Shown one piece after another: positions 15,120-21,765 of a DNA stretch of 39,154 nucleotides. The translations under genes and the position numbers were made by a program. The DNA lies in NCBI GenBank assembly GCA_017397685.1, contig JAFQID010000027.1, forward strand, positions 1-39,154, read 5' to 3'. The DNA is from Bacilli bacterium. Its GTDB lineage: Bacteria; Bacillota_I; Bacilli_A; RF39; UBA660. Numbering within the stretch: position 1 is the stretch's first letter; every line of letters starts with the position of its first letter. A model generated the notes under the pieces. That model saw only the letters and a program-made list of their open reading frames with translations. It was not told where the DNA came from and did not search any database.

Positions 15120-15148
15120 ATGCTAGCTTATTAATTATTGTTTGTCAA
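15120..15148 (-). promoter_or_regulatory. Sigma-A-like promoter of the recombinase operon
   Basis: On the minus strand, perfect -35 TTGACA (15148-15143), 17-nt spacer and -10 TAGCAT (15125-15120). Transcription should begin just before the SD of the leader peptide. No clear sigma-E or sigma-K pattern was found, so sporulation timing, if any, may be set post-transcriptionally or by a partner protein. Confidence 0.6.
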
Positions 15149-15206
15149 ATCATATTTTATTAATTAAATTACTAATTCATCCTAATTATTAATAATTTTC
15201 ACTAAT

Positions 15207-15322
15207 TCTACAAAAGCAGGATAAGAAGTTTGCACAACAACACCAATTATTCCCTTATTCTATAAGGAATCGGTATGTGCAAATCTTATTTTGTACTTGC
15301 AAAATTCATCCTACTTTGTAGA
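15207..15322. repeat. Large nested imperfect inverted repeat inside the element
   Basis: This is the middle of a gene-free stretch (15126-15365). Outer arms TCTACAAAAGCAGGAT (15207-15222) and ATCCTACTTTGTAGA (15308-15322), middle arms TAAGAAGTTTGCACA (15222-15236) and TGTGCAAATCTTATT (15276-15290), and inner arms TTCCCTTAT (15250-15258) and ATAAGGAA (15262-15269). It may be a structured RNA, a binding site or a replication/recombination accessory site. No convincing ORF is present. Confidence 0.6.
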
Positions 15323-15365
15323 TCGATATATATAAGAAAAAGTTTATTTTATAAAAGATTAAAGC

Positions 15366-15417
15366 ATATAAAAAACATCCTACATTTAATAAATTAATTA
15401 TTTTTGTAGGATGTTTT
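15366..15417 (-). terminator. Terminator of the Fic gene
   Basis: A 13-bp stem, AAAACATCCTACA (15372-15384) with TGTAGGATGTTTT (15405-15417), loop of 20, and a T-run on the minus strand. It starts 7 nt beyond the Fic stop. The motif CATCCTAC recurs in the neighbouring inverted repeat. Confidence 0.75.
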
Positions 15418-15423
15418 ATTTTT

Positions 15424-16176
15424 TTAGTTATTTTCTTCTATTTCAAAATCTAATAATTCTTCACACATTTTTTCATATAAATCTTGTTCATGTCCAATAG
15501 TATCAATTAAGAACATTTTATCATTTTCATATTCTTTTAAACCTCTCATATAATAAGGTTTATCATCATCTAATACAATAAATGGCATAATATTATTTCT
15601 TAAGCATTCTTTAAACATAATAATTCTGCCAACACGACCATTTCCATCCCCAAATGGATGAATGCGTTCAAATCTATAATGAAAATCCACTATATCTTCT
15701 AAAGTAATATTAGTTTTACTATTATATTCATTTAACAATTCTTCTATTTCTTTTTCTACATCTTCTGGTGCGGTAGTGTTAATAACATTAACTACACCTA
15801 TTATATTAGGAACGACTTTAAATCCACCAACATTATATCTAGGGTTTTCTTCATCACTAGTATTTCTTTTTAATATCTTATTCATTTCAATTATCATATC
15901 TTTAGTTAATAAGTTATCAACATTATCTAACATATAATCAAATAATTTGAAATGATTTTTAGATTCAGTTAAATCATCTAATTTAATTAAATCATCACTT
16001 TTAGGAATAAAAGATGATGTATCGAATATTGCTTCAGTTTGTTCACTAGTTAATCTACTACCTTCAATCTTATTTGAATTATAAGCAAAATTAACTTGTG
16101 AATAATGATATATATTACCTTTAAATTTAGATTCTTTTTGATTAATCAATTCATTCTTAATTTTAATTATATTCAT
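15424..16176 (-). CDS. Fic-domain AMPylase with N-terminal inhibitory motif
   Basis: 250 residues from the ATG at 16176; a TTG start 18 nt upstream is possible, but AAAGTGAG is placed better for the ATG. The catalytic motif HPFGDGNGRVGR matches HPFx[DE]GNGRxxR exactly, so the enzyme should transfer AMP (or another nucleotide moiety) from ATP to protein hydroxyls. Near the N-terminus, SNKIEG matches the [ST]xxxE[GN] inhibitory helix motif, placing it among self-inhibited (class II) Fic proteins. Target unknown. It has its own extended -10 promoter and terminator and is cargo of the coat-gene element; a role in element maintenance, defence or sporulation is not shown. Confidence 0.9.
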   Translation of the reverse strand: MNIIKIKNELINQKESKFKGNIYHYSQVNFAYNSNKIEGSRLTSEQTEAIFDTSSFIPKSDDLIKLDDLTESKNHFKLFDYMLDNVDNLLTKDMIIEMNKILKRNTSDEENPRYNVGGFKVVPNIIGVVNVINTTAPEDVEKEIEELLNEYNSKTNITLEDIVDFHYRFERIHPFGDGNGRVGRIIMFKECLRNNIMPFIVLDDDKPYYMRGLKEYENDKMFLIDTIGHEQDLYEKMCEELLDFEIEENN

Positions 16177-16221
16177 AAAATCACTCACTTTCAAATCTCA
16201 ATTTATCTATTTACTATATAT

Positions 16222-16232
16222 CCATTATATCA
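16222..16232 (-). promoter_or_regulatory. Extended -10 promoter of the Fic gene
   Basis: On the minus strand TGATATAAT, with TATAAT at 16229-16224, about 48 nt before the ATG. No good -35. It lies just downstream of the terminator that ends coat-fragment transcription. Confidence 0.55.
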
Positions 16233-16235
16233 CAC

Positions 16236-16264
16236 AAAAAGACATTTCTTATAAAAATGCCTTT
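16236..16264 (-). terminator. Terminator just inside the element, after the coat 5' fragment
   Basis: Stem AAAGGCATTT with AAATGTCTTT on the minus strand (16264-16255, 16247-16238; one G-U pair), followed by TTTTT. It would stop sigma-K-driven transcription of the truncated coat gene before the Fic gene while the element is in place. Confidence 0.65.
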
Positions 16265-16297
16265 AATTTGTACTTATTTTCTCTTAAATATTTTTGG

Positions 16298-16330
16298 TCT
16301 ATCATAAATTATCACTCTTGTGGAACTTCA
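16298..16330 (-). other. Right recombination junction of the coat-gene element
   Basis: The second copy of the ACA core (16321-16319) lies inside codons CCA CAA of the coat fragment. On the element side TGATAGA (16304-16298) is exactly 14 nt from the CA dinucleotide, mirror-symmetric to TCTATCA at the left junction. On the coat side, TGGAACTTCAT read outward resembles TGTATGTCCAG on the left, as expected for the two half-sites of an attB. Confidence 0.75.
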
Positions 16331-16551
16331 TGACATATTTCTCTGTGTATACATCTTTCCTCTGGACATTCATATACTGGTGGGCATACTATTCCAGGCA
16401 TAGAATATGGCATGCATGAGTTCATATATCCTAAACCATAGTTTGATACATATGCACTTGATTCTTGCGTGCTTTGCATTTCTGGTGTTATTTTTACTTC
16501 TGCAGTTCCTTCAACATTGTAACCTTGGTACATTCCATAATTTTTTTGCAT
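16312..16551 (-). CDS. 5' part of interrupted CotD-like spore coat gene
   Basis: 79 codons ending in TGA, of which the last two plus the stop come from the element. Residues 1-77 are coat-protein-like: Gly/Tyr/Met-rich N-terminus, then PGIVCPPVYECPEERCIHRE and ICHEVP. The abrupt end after HEVP, with the natural continuation HVCPVNTRIINHH found 3.1 kb away, shows interruption. It has GGAGTG before the ATG and a sigma-K-like promoter. After excision it would give a 119-residue Cys/His/Tyr-rich outer coat or crust-type protein. The shortened product may also be made; whether it is functional is unknown. Confidence 0.85.
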   Translation of the reverse strand: MQKNYGMYQGYNVEGTAEVKITPEMQSTQESSAYVSNYGLGYMNSCMPYSMPGIVCPPVYECPEERCIHREICHEVPQE

Positions 16552-16575
16552 GATCTATTTCACTCCTTTTCATTA

Positions 16576-16601
16576 TATTTTATGATAAAGAAAAAAAGTG
16601 T
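16576..16601 (-). promoter_or_regulatory. Sigma-K-like promoter of the coat gene
   Basis: On the minus strand, -10 CATAAAATA (16584-16576) fits CATAnnnTA, with AC (16601-16600) 15 nt upstream as the -35. This is the late mother-cell sigma factor pattern, consistent with a coat gene. Confidence 0.55.
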
Positions 16602-16617
16602 ATAGGACACTTAGGAA

Positions 16618-17340
16618 TTATTTTTTCCTTAAACTTAACTTTTGATTTTTTGTATTTTCAATCACCCATTTAATATGTTGTTTATAAATTATACTATTTA
16701 AAAAAGTAGGATTATGTACGGCTTGTAATATTGATAAATTTATTTTATTATTTTTAAAAAACTCTATCCAATATTTTTCTTTATCAGATATAAAATCATA
16801 AAAATTTGGATTTTTATAGAAATTTAATTCTTCACCGAAAATAAGATTATCATTAACTTCAGCAAAATCTTTACTATAATAACCATATATAAACTCTTTT
16901 GGTAATAAATAATTAAACAATATATCATTAGCAATATTTACAGAATTAAAATATTGGTTATTTTCACCTATAAAATATTCTTTTTCTTTTATATGAATAA
17001 AAGTAGGTAAAATAACAATAATTACAAATGCTTTATTTTCACTAGTTTCTTCGTGGTGATAAATGTAATCAAATATTTTTGGTGATAATTGATTTACATA
17101 TCCTTTAATGCTAACTGTACTAGTTAGCCCCATACTTTTTTCACCTATATAAAGGCCATTATTTAATATATTTTCAACTATGTCTTTTTCTGTTATATTT
17201 TCTTTATTAATAACATATCTTTCTTTATTTTTTTTACAACTTGTACTTATTTTATGCGAAAGAACATTTACAGAATGTAACCCTAATTGGTACGTAGGGT
17301 CTAATTTTTCAATTTCTTTTAATAATTTATGGTTGTCCAT
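16618..17340 (-). CDS. Uncharacterised 240-residue protein
   Basis: I do not recognise this protein. The start is the ATG at 17340, preceded by AAAGGGG; an in-frame alternative 24 nt upstream has no SD. Lys/Asn/Tyr-rich and soluble, with a hydrophobic central strand (AFVIIVILPTFIHIK) and a C-terminal segment YKQHIKWVIENTKNQK. There is no signal peptide and no catalytic motif I can name. It has a near-consensus sigma-A promoter of its own and lies between the coat gene and ffh. Confidence 0.6.
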   Translation of the reverse strand: MDNHKLLKEIEKLDPTYQLGLHSVNVLSHKISTSCKKNKERYVINKENITEKDIVENILNNGLYIGEKSMGLTSTVSIKGYVNQLSPKIFDYIYHHEETSENKAFVIIVILPTFIHIKEKEYFIGENNQYFNSVNIANDILFNYLLPKEFIYGYYSKDFAEVNDNLIFGEELNFYKNPNFYDFISDKEKYWIEFFKNNKINLSILQAVHNPTFLNSIIYKQHIKWVIENTKNQKLSLRKK

Positions 17341-17366
17341 ATTAATCCCCTTTATTTCGAGCAATT

Positions 17367-17395
17367 ATTTTATTATATATTGTTTATTATGTCAA
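17367..17395 (-). promoter_or_regulatory. Sigma-A promoter of the 16618-17340 gene
   Basis: On the minus strand, -35 TTGACA (17395-17390), 17-nt spacer and -10 TAAAAT (17372-17367). It lies just past the ffh terminator. Confidence 0.75.
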
Positions 17396-17420
17396 TACGA
17401 ACGTAAATTAAATCTCAAAC

Positions 17421-17446
17421 AAAAAGATTTCTTAAATAGAAATCTT
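17421..17446 (-). terminator. Terminator of ffh
   Basis: Stem AAGATTTC/GAAATCTT (17424-17431, 17439-17446), loop of 7, and a T-run on the minus strand. One arm overlaps the ffh stop codon. Confidence 0.8.
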
Positions 17447-18752
17447 AAAATGGCATTTTAAATTTACCACTATTCATTTGTTTCATCATTTTTTTCATTT
17501 GTTCAAATTGATTAAGCAGTCTATTTACATCTTCTACTTTTTGTCCACATCCTTTTGCGATTCTTTGTTTTCTACTTGCTTTTATTTCTTCTGGATGTCT
17601 TCTTTCATAAGGTGTCATTGAAAGAACGATTGCTTCTACTCTTGGCATTACTTTTGGATCTATTGAAACCTTATTTAATCCCATTTTACTAGCACCTGGA
17701 AGAAGTTTAAGTAAATTTTCTAGTGGACCTAGTTTTTTGATTTGTCTCATAGTTGTTAAAAAATCTTCTAGATCAAACTTACCTTTTTGCATTTTTTTAG
17801 CGGCATCTAACATTTCATCGTTGTTAAGCTCTGCTTCTGTTTTTTCTATTATTGAAAGAATATCACCCATTCCAAGGATTCTTTCAGCCATACGCTCTGG
17901 ATAGAACTCACTTAATCCGTCTAACTTTTCTGAATCACCTATCATTTTTATTGGTACATTTGTTAAATGTCTTAGAGATAGTGCAACTCCACCTTTTGCA
18001 CAACCATCCATTTTTGTTAGTATGCAACCAGTTAGGTTTAATTTATCATTAAATCCAGTTATTACATTAATTGCATCTTGTCCTGACATTGCGTCTATTA
18101 CTAATAGTATTTCATTTGGATTAACTGCGTTATTTATTTCAACTAATTCATTCATTAGATTTTCATCTATTTGTAGTCTTCCTGCGGTATCTATAATAAT
18201 GTAGTCATAACCTTTTTCTTTAGCATAGTTTATTCCATTTTTTGCTATTTCTACTGGGTTTGATTTTCCTTCTTCATAAACTTCTATGTTTAAGCTTTTT
18301 CCTATAGTTTTTAGTTGATCTATTGCAGCTGGTCTATATACATCACACGCGATAAACATTGGCTTTTTTCCATGTCTTTTTCTAGCATAGTTTCCCAGTT
18401 TACCAGCGGTTGTTGTTTTTCCACTACCTTGAAGTCCTGACATTAAAACTATTGTAGGTTTTTTATCCATAACTAAGGGGGATGCGTTTCCTCCTAAAAG
18501 TTCAACTAGTTCATCTTTTAATATTTTTACGAATAAATCTCCTGGTTTTATACTCTTTTTAACTTCTTCTCCTAGGGCTTTTTCTTTTACTTTTTCAGTA
18601 AATTCACGTACTATTTTTATATTAACATCTGCTTCTAAAAGGGCAAGTCTTATTTCACGCATCATATCTGAAATGTTATCTTCATTTATTACTCCGTGTG
18701 ATTTTATATTACTTACTATTTTTTGTAGTCTTTCGCTTAAGTTTTCAAACAT
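17445..18752 (-). CDS. ffh: Signal recognition particle GTPase Ffh
   Basis: 435 residues: N domain (1-90), G domain with P-loop GLQGSGKTT (106-114), CDVYRPAAIDQL and DTAGRLQID, and a C-terminal M domain with methionine-rich helices ending QMKKMMKQMNSGKFKMPF. Ffh with SRP RNA targets nascent membrane proteins to FtsY. The M domain is somewhat short at its end. Unusual point: the G4 loop reads TKMDGCAKGG (246-255) where most Ffh have TKLDGD[AT]RGG, so Cys251 replaces the usual Asp and Lys the Arg. It follows ftsZ but is separated from it by a terminator. No ylxM homologue is seen next to it. Confidence 0.96.
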   Translation of the reverse strand: MFENLSERLQKIVSNIKSHGVINEDNISDMMREIRLALLEADVNIKIVREFTEKVKEKALGEEVKKSIKPGDLFVKILKDELVELLGGNASPLVMDKKPTIVLMSGLQGSGKTTTAGKLGNYARKRHGKKPMFIACDVYRPAAIDQLKTIGKSLNIEVYEEGKSNPVEIAKNGINYAKEKGYDYIIIDTAGRLQIDENLMNELVEINNAVNPNEILLVIDAMSGQDAINVITGFNDKLNLTGCILTKMDGCAKGGVALSLRHLTNVPIKMIGDSEKLDGLSEFYPERMAERILGMGDILSIIEKTEAELNNDEMLDAAKKMQKGKFDLEDFLTTMRQIKKLGPLENLLKLLPGASKMGLNKVSIDPKVMPRVEAIVLSMTPYERRHPEEIKASRKQRIAKGCGQKVEDVNRLLNQFEQMKKMMKQMNSGKFKMPF

Positions 18753-18795
18753 ATTTCATATCTCCTTTGTAAAAGTATTTTATCAAAAATAAATT

Positions 18796-18816
18796 AAAAA
18801 AGCCATAGATTGGCTT
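18796..18816 (-). terminator. Terminator of ftsA-ftsZ
   Basis: Stem AAGCCA/TGGCTT (18800-18805, 18811-18816), loop of 5, followed by TTTTTT on the minus strand; 18 nt past the ftsZ stop. Confidence 0.82.
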
Positions 18817-18833
18817 ATTTATTTGTTTTATTT

Positions 18834-19910
18834 TTAGAAATCTCTGTTTCTTAGGAATGCAGGCATTTCAAGTTCTTCATCTTCCTCTACTTTTTTGGTT
18901 TTAGCTTCTCCTTCATATGATCTATAAAGTGGTTCCGCTGAATCTTCAAATCCTGTTGCGATAACTGTAACAACTATTTCATCTGTTAATGCTTCGTTAA
19001 TTACAGCACCAAAGATAATATTTACATCTGTGTTAGCTACAGCTCTTACTACTTCTACAGCATCTTCAGCTTCAAATAATGTAAGAGATTTTCCTCCTGT
19101 TATGTTTACGATACAGTCTGTTGCTCCATTTATTGTTGTTTCAAGTAGTGGACTATTTACGGCTTGTTTAGCAGCTTCTACAGCTCTATTTTCACCAAAT
19201 CCAACACCTATACCGATAAGAGCATCTCCTCTTTTTTCCATTACTGTTCTAACATCAGCAAAGTCTAGGTTTACTAGTCCTGGTACACTTATTAGATCTG
19301 ATATTGATTGAACACCTAATCTAAGTACGTTATCTACTTCTCTAAACGCATCGTTAAGAGGTGTTGATCTATCTATTAGATCTCTTAGGTTATCATTTGG
19401 TATTACTACAATTGTATCTACATGTTTTCTTAGTTCATCTAAACCAATTAGTGCATAGTCCATTCTTTTTTTGCCTTCGAATCTAAAAGGTTTTGTAACT
19501 ATTGCTACTGTTAAGCATCCAAGTTTTTGTGCTATTTCTGCGATTACTGGTGCTGCTCCTGTACCTGTTCCACCACCAAGACCACATGTTACGAATACCA
19601 TATCAGCTCCTCTTAGAGCATCTTCTATTTCTTCTTTGCTTTCTAGTGCAGCTTCTCTTCCGACTTCAGGTCTTGTTCCAGCACCTCTTCCTTTTGTTAT
19701 TGTTTTTCCAATTTGCAATTTTTGTGGGGCTTTAGATACGTTTAAAACTTGCAAATCTGTATTAGCAACGATAAACTCTACTCCTCTAAGTCCACAGTCT
19801 ATCATTCTATTAACAGCGTTGCAACCTCCGCCTCCTACTCCTATTACTCTTAAATCTGCTATTTGGTCCATTTCAGGACGCATGTTTTCATAATCCATTA
19901 TTTTCATCAC
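18834..19910 (-). CDS. ftsZ: Cell division protein FtsZ
   Basis: 358 residues. A tubulin-like GTPase that forms the division ring. It has the N-terminal [14 protein letters not shown] loop, the tubulin signature GGGTGTG (112-118), the T7 synergy loop [11 protein letters not shown], a short charged linker ([16 protein letters not shown]) and the conserved C-terminal peptide [10 protein letters not shown] that binds FtsA and other partners. The start shown is one of three closely spaced ATGs; AAGGAG lies just before. It follows ftsA by 3 nt, so the two are co-translated. Ends at a strong terminator. Confidence 0.97.
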   Translation of the reverse strand: MMKIMDYENMRPEMDQIADLRVIGVGGGGCNAVNRMIDCGLRGVEFIVANTDLQVLNVSKAPQKLQIGKTITKGRGAGTRPEVGREAALESKEEIEDALRGADMVFVTCGLGGGTGTGAAPVIAEIAQKLGCLTVAIVTKPFRFEGKKRMDYALIGLDELRKHVDTIVVIPNDNLRDLIDRSTPLNDAFREVDNVLRLGVQSISDLISVPGLVNLDFADVRTVMEKRGDALIGIGVGFGENRAVEAAKQAVNSPLLETTINGATDCIVNITGGKSLTLFEAEDAVEVVRAVANTDVNIIFGAVINEALTDEIVVTVIATGFEDSAEPLYRSYEGEAKTKKVEEDEELEMPAFLRNRDF

Positions 19911-19913
19911 TCC

Positions 19914-21149
19914 TTAATTATCAAAGAAATATCCATGTATTTTTGCAAATAAATCATTCTTATTATTTTTTTTACTATTTAATATATCTTGTTGATATTC
20001 TTCATCTACCGTATATGCTAGTTTATCTCTAAAGCTTAATTTATTATGATAGTATTTTATTAAACCTAAGCATGAAGAATATTTACTATGTCTACATCCT
20101 ACTGTATTAACTTTTCCTAATATATAATCTTTTCCAAGATTTTCGTCTAATATTAGTTCAAAATCGTTAATTGATGCCACTCCCCCAGTTATTATTATAT
20201 AACGAATTTCTTTTTTTGTTAATAGATTTATTTGTTTTTTTATTAAATCTATTATTTCTTTTAGTCTTGATGATATTATTTCACTTATTTCATATTGATT
20301 TATTTTTATTATTTCATCACTTTTGTTTTTTACATCAACAGTTTCACTACTAGATGCATTTCTTTTTGATGCTAGTGCAAATTTTTCTTTTAATTCTCTC
20401 GCTGTTTTTTTTGGTATATCGTATATATAGCAAATATCTCTATCTATGTTTCTTCCACCTATTTCTAGGGTTTCTGTTTCTATTAAAACTCCTTTATTAA
20501 AAATACTTACCTCTGTTTTGCTTTCTCCGATATTAACTAGTGCACTATAATTAGAATCTGTTTCAATATTTCTAAATAGTTCATAGTCAGCAATTGAGCC
20601 GAGACATATGTCAACAACATTTATGTTTAGATTTTCTAAAAGTGATAGTGCTGTGTATACGTTTTTTTTAGGTGCTGATGCTAAAACAACTTTACAAGAT
20701 AGTTTAGATGCTTTTTTTCCTTTTGGATCTTTTACTTTTTCTTTGTCATTTATTAAAAATTCTACTGGTGTTATATTAATTAATTCTCTATTAGATGGAA
20801 TATTGTTATATATACTAGCTTGCATAGTTCTTACTAGGTCAACTGGCTGAACTTTTTCTTGTTCATTAGTTATAGTTGTACTTCCTTCACTTACACTAAA
20901 GGTCGTAAAGTAAGATGGCACAATTAATATTACTTTATTTATTGTTATATTTAAAGTTTCTTCTACTTCTTTGAATACTTGTTTTAAAGATATAAGTGTT
21001 TCTTCTGGATTTACTATAATTCCATTTTTTACACCCTTGCTTTTTGTTTCACTAACTGCAAGAACATGAACTTCATTTTTATAAACTTCGCCTACGATTA
21101 ATTTTATTTCATTTGTTCCTATGTCAAGGCTTGATATAATTTCTTTCAC
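19914..21149 (-). CDS. ftsA: Cell division protein FtsA
   Basis: 411 residues with a GTG start behind AGGAGGAATT. An actin-like ATPase that tethers FtsZ to the membrane. Blocks: SSLDIGTNEIKLIVGE (phosphate 1), the 1C subdomain (VNPEETLISLKQVFKEVEE), LVNIGESKTEVSIF (phosphate 2), IIITGGVASINDFE (adenosine motif), and a C-terminal linker ending DLFAKIHGYFFDN, an amphipathic membrane-targeting peptide. The sequence is more divergent than typical FtsA, with an inserted Ser/Lys-rich loop around 270. It precedes ftsZ directly. Confidence 0.93.
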   Translation of the reverse strand: MKEIISSLDIGTNEIKLIVGEVYKNEVHVLAVSETKSKGVKNGIIVNPEETLISLKQVFKEVEETLNITINKVILIVPSYFTTFSVSEGSTTITNEQEKVQPVDLVRTMQASIYNNIPSNRELINITPVEFLINDKEKVKDPKGKKASKLSCKVVLASAPKKNVYTALSLLENLNINVVDICLGSIADYELFRNIETDSNYSALVNIGESKTEVSIFNKGVLIETETLEIGGRNIDRDICYIYDIPKKTARELKEKFALASKRNASSSETVDVKNKSDEIIKINQYEISEIISSRLKEIIDLIKKQINLLTKKEIRYIIITGGVASINDFELILDENLGKDYILGKVNTVGCRHSKYSSCLGLIKYYHNKLSFRDKLAYTVDEEYQQDILNSKKNNKNDLFAKIHGYFFDN

Positions 21150-21172
21150 AATTCCTCCTTTAGTTTATTAAC

Positions 21173-21181
21173 ATTATACCA
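21173..21181 (-). promoter_or_regulatory. Extended -10 promoter of ftsA-ftsZ
   Basis: On the minus strand TGGTATAAT, with TATAAT at 21178-21173, in the 55-nt gap before ftsA. A poor -35 (TTTAAA) lies 18 nt upstream. Confidence 0.5.
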
Positions 21182-21204
21182 TAATATATTGTTTTTTTTA
21201 AATA

Positions 21205-21690
21205 TTAGTTTGTATTAAATTTTATATTTACATTATAAAAATTATTAACTGCGCTATTTCCATTATATTTTATATTAATTTTTAATCTTATTTTTTCTTT
21301 TGCATCTAACTGTGTATTATCTTTTAAAGAAACGTTTATATCTACTTTATCGGCTTCAAAACTGTTTATATTTCTTAATTCATAGTTAGTTAGTTGTAGT
21401 TTTTTATTACCTATATTAACTAAGTCTATGGTAAAGTAATTTTCTTCTTTAAAATCGTTTAGATTTTCTATATTTATTTTTATTATATTATTTTTCTCAT
21501 CTATACTAATATTAGATGTTGTTTTATTATTCATTGTTATATTTGTAAATAATAGTTTGCTATAGTTTTCTTTTGCGATTACATTGCCTTTTGTTTTCGA
21601 CTCTAATGTTATGAAAGTTATTGTTATTTGAAATACTAATAAACAAAACACTAATATTAAAGAAATTAATAATGGTATATTTTTTTTCAT
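21205..21690 (-). CDS. Membrane-anchored or secreted beta-rich protein of unknown family
   Basis: 161 residues with a long hydrophobic N-terminal segment (IPLLISLILVFCLLVFQITITFITL) without a lipobox, so an uncleaved anchor or signal peptide. The rest alternates short strands rich in Asn, Ile and Lys (ITMNNKTTSNISI, YFTIDLVNIGNKKLQLTNYELR) and resembles a small extracellular beta-sandwich; the VNIGN pattern is reminiscent of TasA/CalY-like proteins, but this is not a firm match. SD AAAGGAT. It lies between the lipoprotein gene and ftsA and may act at the cell envelope. Confidence 0.6.
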   Translation of the reverse strand: MKKNIPLLISLILVFCLLVFQITITFITLESKTKGNVIAKENYSKLLFTNITMNNKTTSNISIDEKNNIIKINIENLNDFKEENYFTIDLVNIGNKKLQLTNYELRNINSFEADKVDINVSLKDNTQLDAKEKIRLKINIKYNGNSAVNNFYNVNIKFNTN

Positions 21691-21744
21691 ATTCTTTTTA
21701 TCCTTTATATTATTAATATAACATAATTTTTTAAAAAAATCATT

Positions 21745-21765
21745 AAAAAAATCCCTTTTGGGATT
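21745..21765 (-). terminator. Terminator of the lipoprotein gene
   Basis: Stem AATCCC/GGGATT (21750-21755, 21760-21765) with a 4-nt loop and seven T on the minus strand; it overlaps the stop codon. Confidence 0.85.

Larger units (their letters stand above)
13200..16320 (-). mobile_element. Skin-like excisable element inside a spore coat gene
   Basis: About 3.12 kb between the two copies of the ACA core (13200-13202 and 16319-16321). Contents on the minus strand, from the right end: coat-fragment stop and terminator, Fic gene with terminator, a 450-nt structured intergenic stretch, a sigma-A-like promoter with leader peptide and palindrome, a small ORF, and a large serine recombinase. Precise recombination at the cores restores the coat reading frame and yields a 3119-bp circle. 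Known parallels are the sigK skin element and phage-derived elements in spsM or other spore genes, excised by serine recombinases in the mother cell; the developmental role here is inference. No phage structural genes remain. Confidence 0.85.

Noticed and set aside
13224-16176. Ordinary integrated phage remnant
   Set aside because: No structural, lysis or replication genes, and the coat gene is restored in frame, so a developmental element is a better explanation.
18834-21149. Complete dcw cluster
   Set aside because: Only ftsA and ftsZ are present; no mur, ftsQ or divIVA genes lie in the window.
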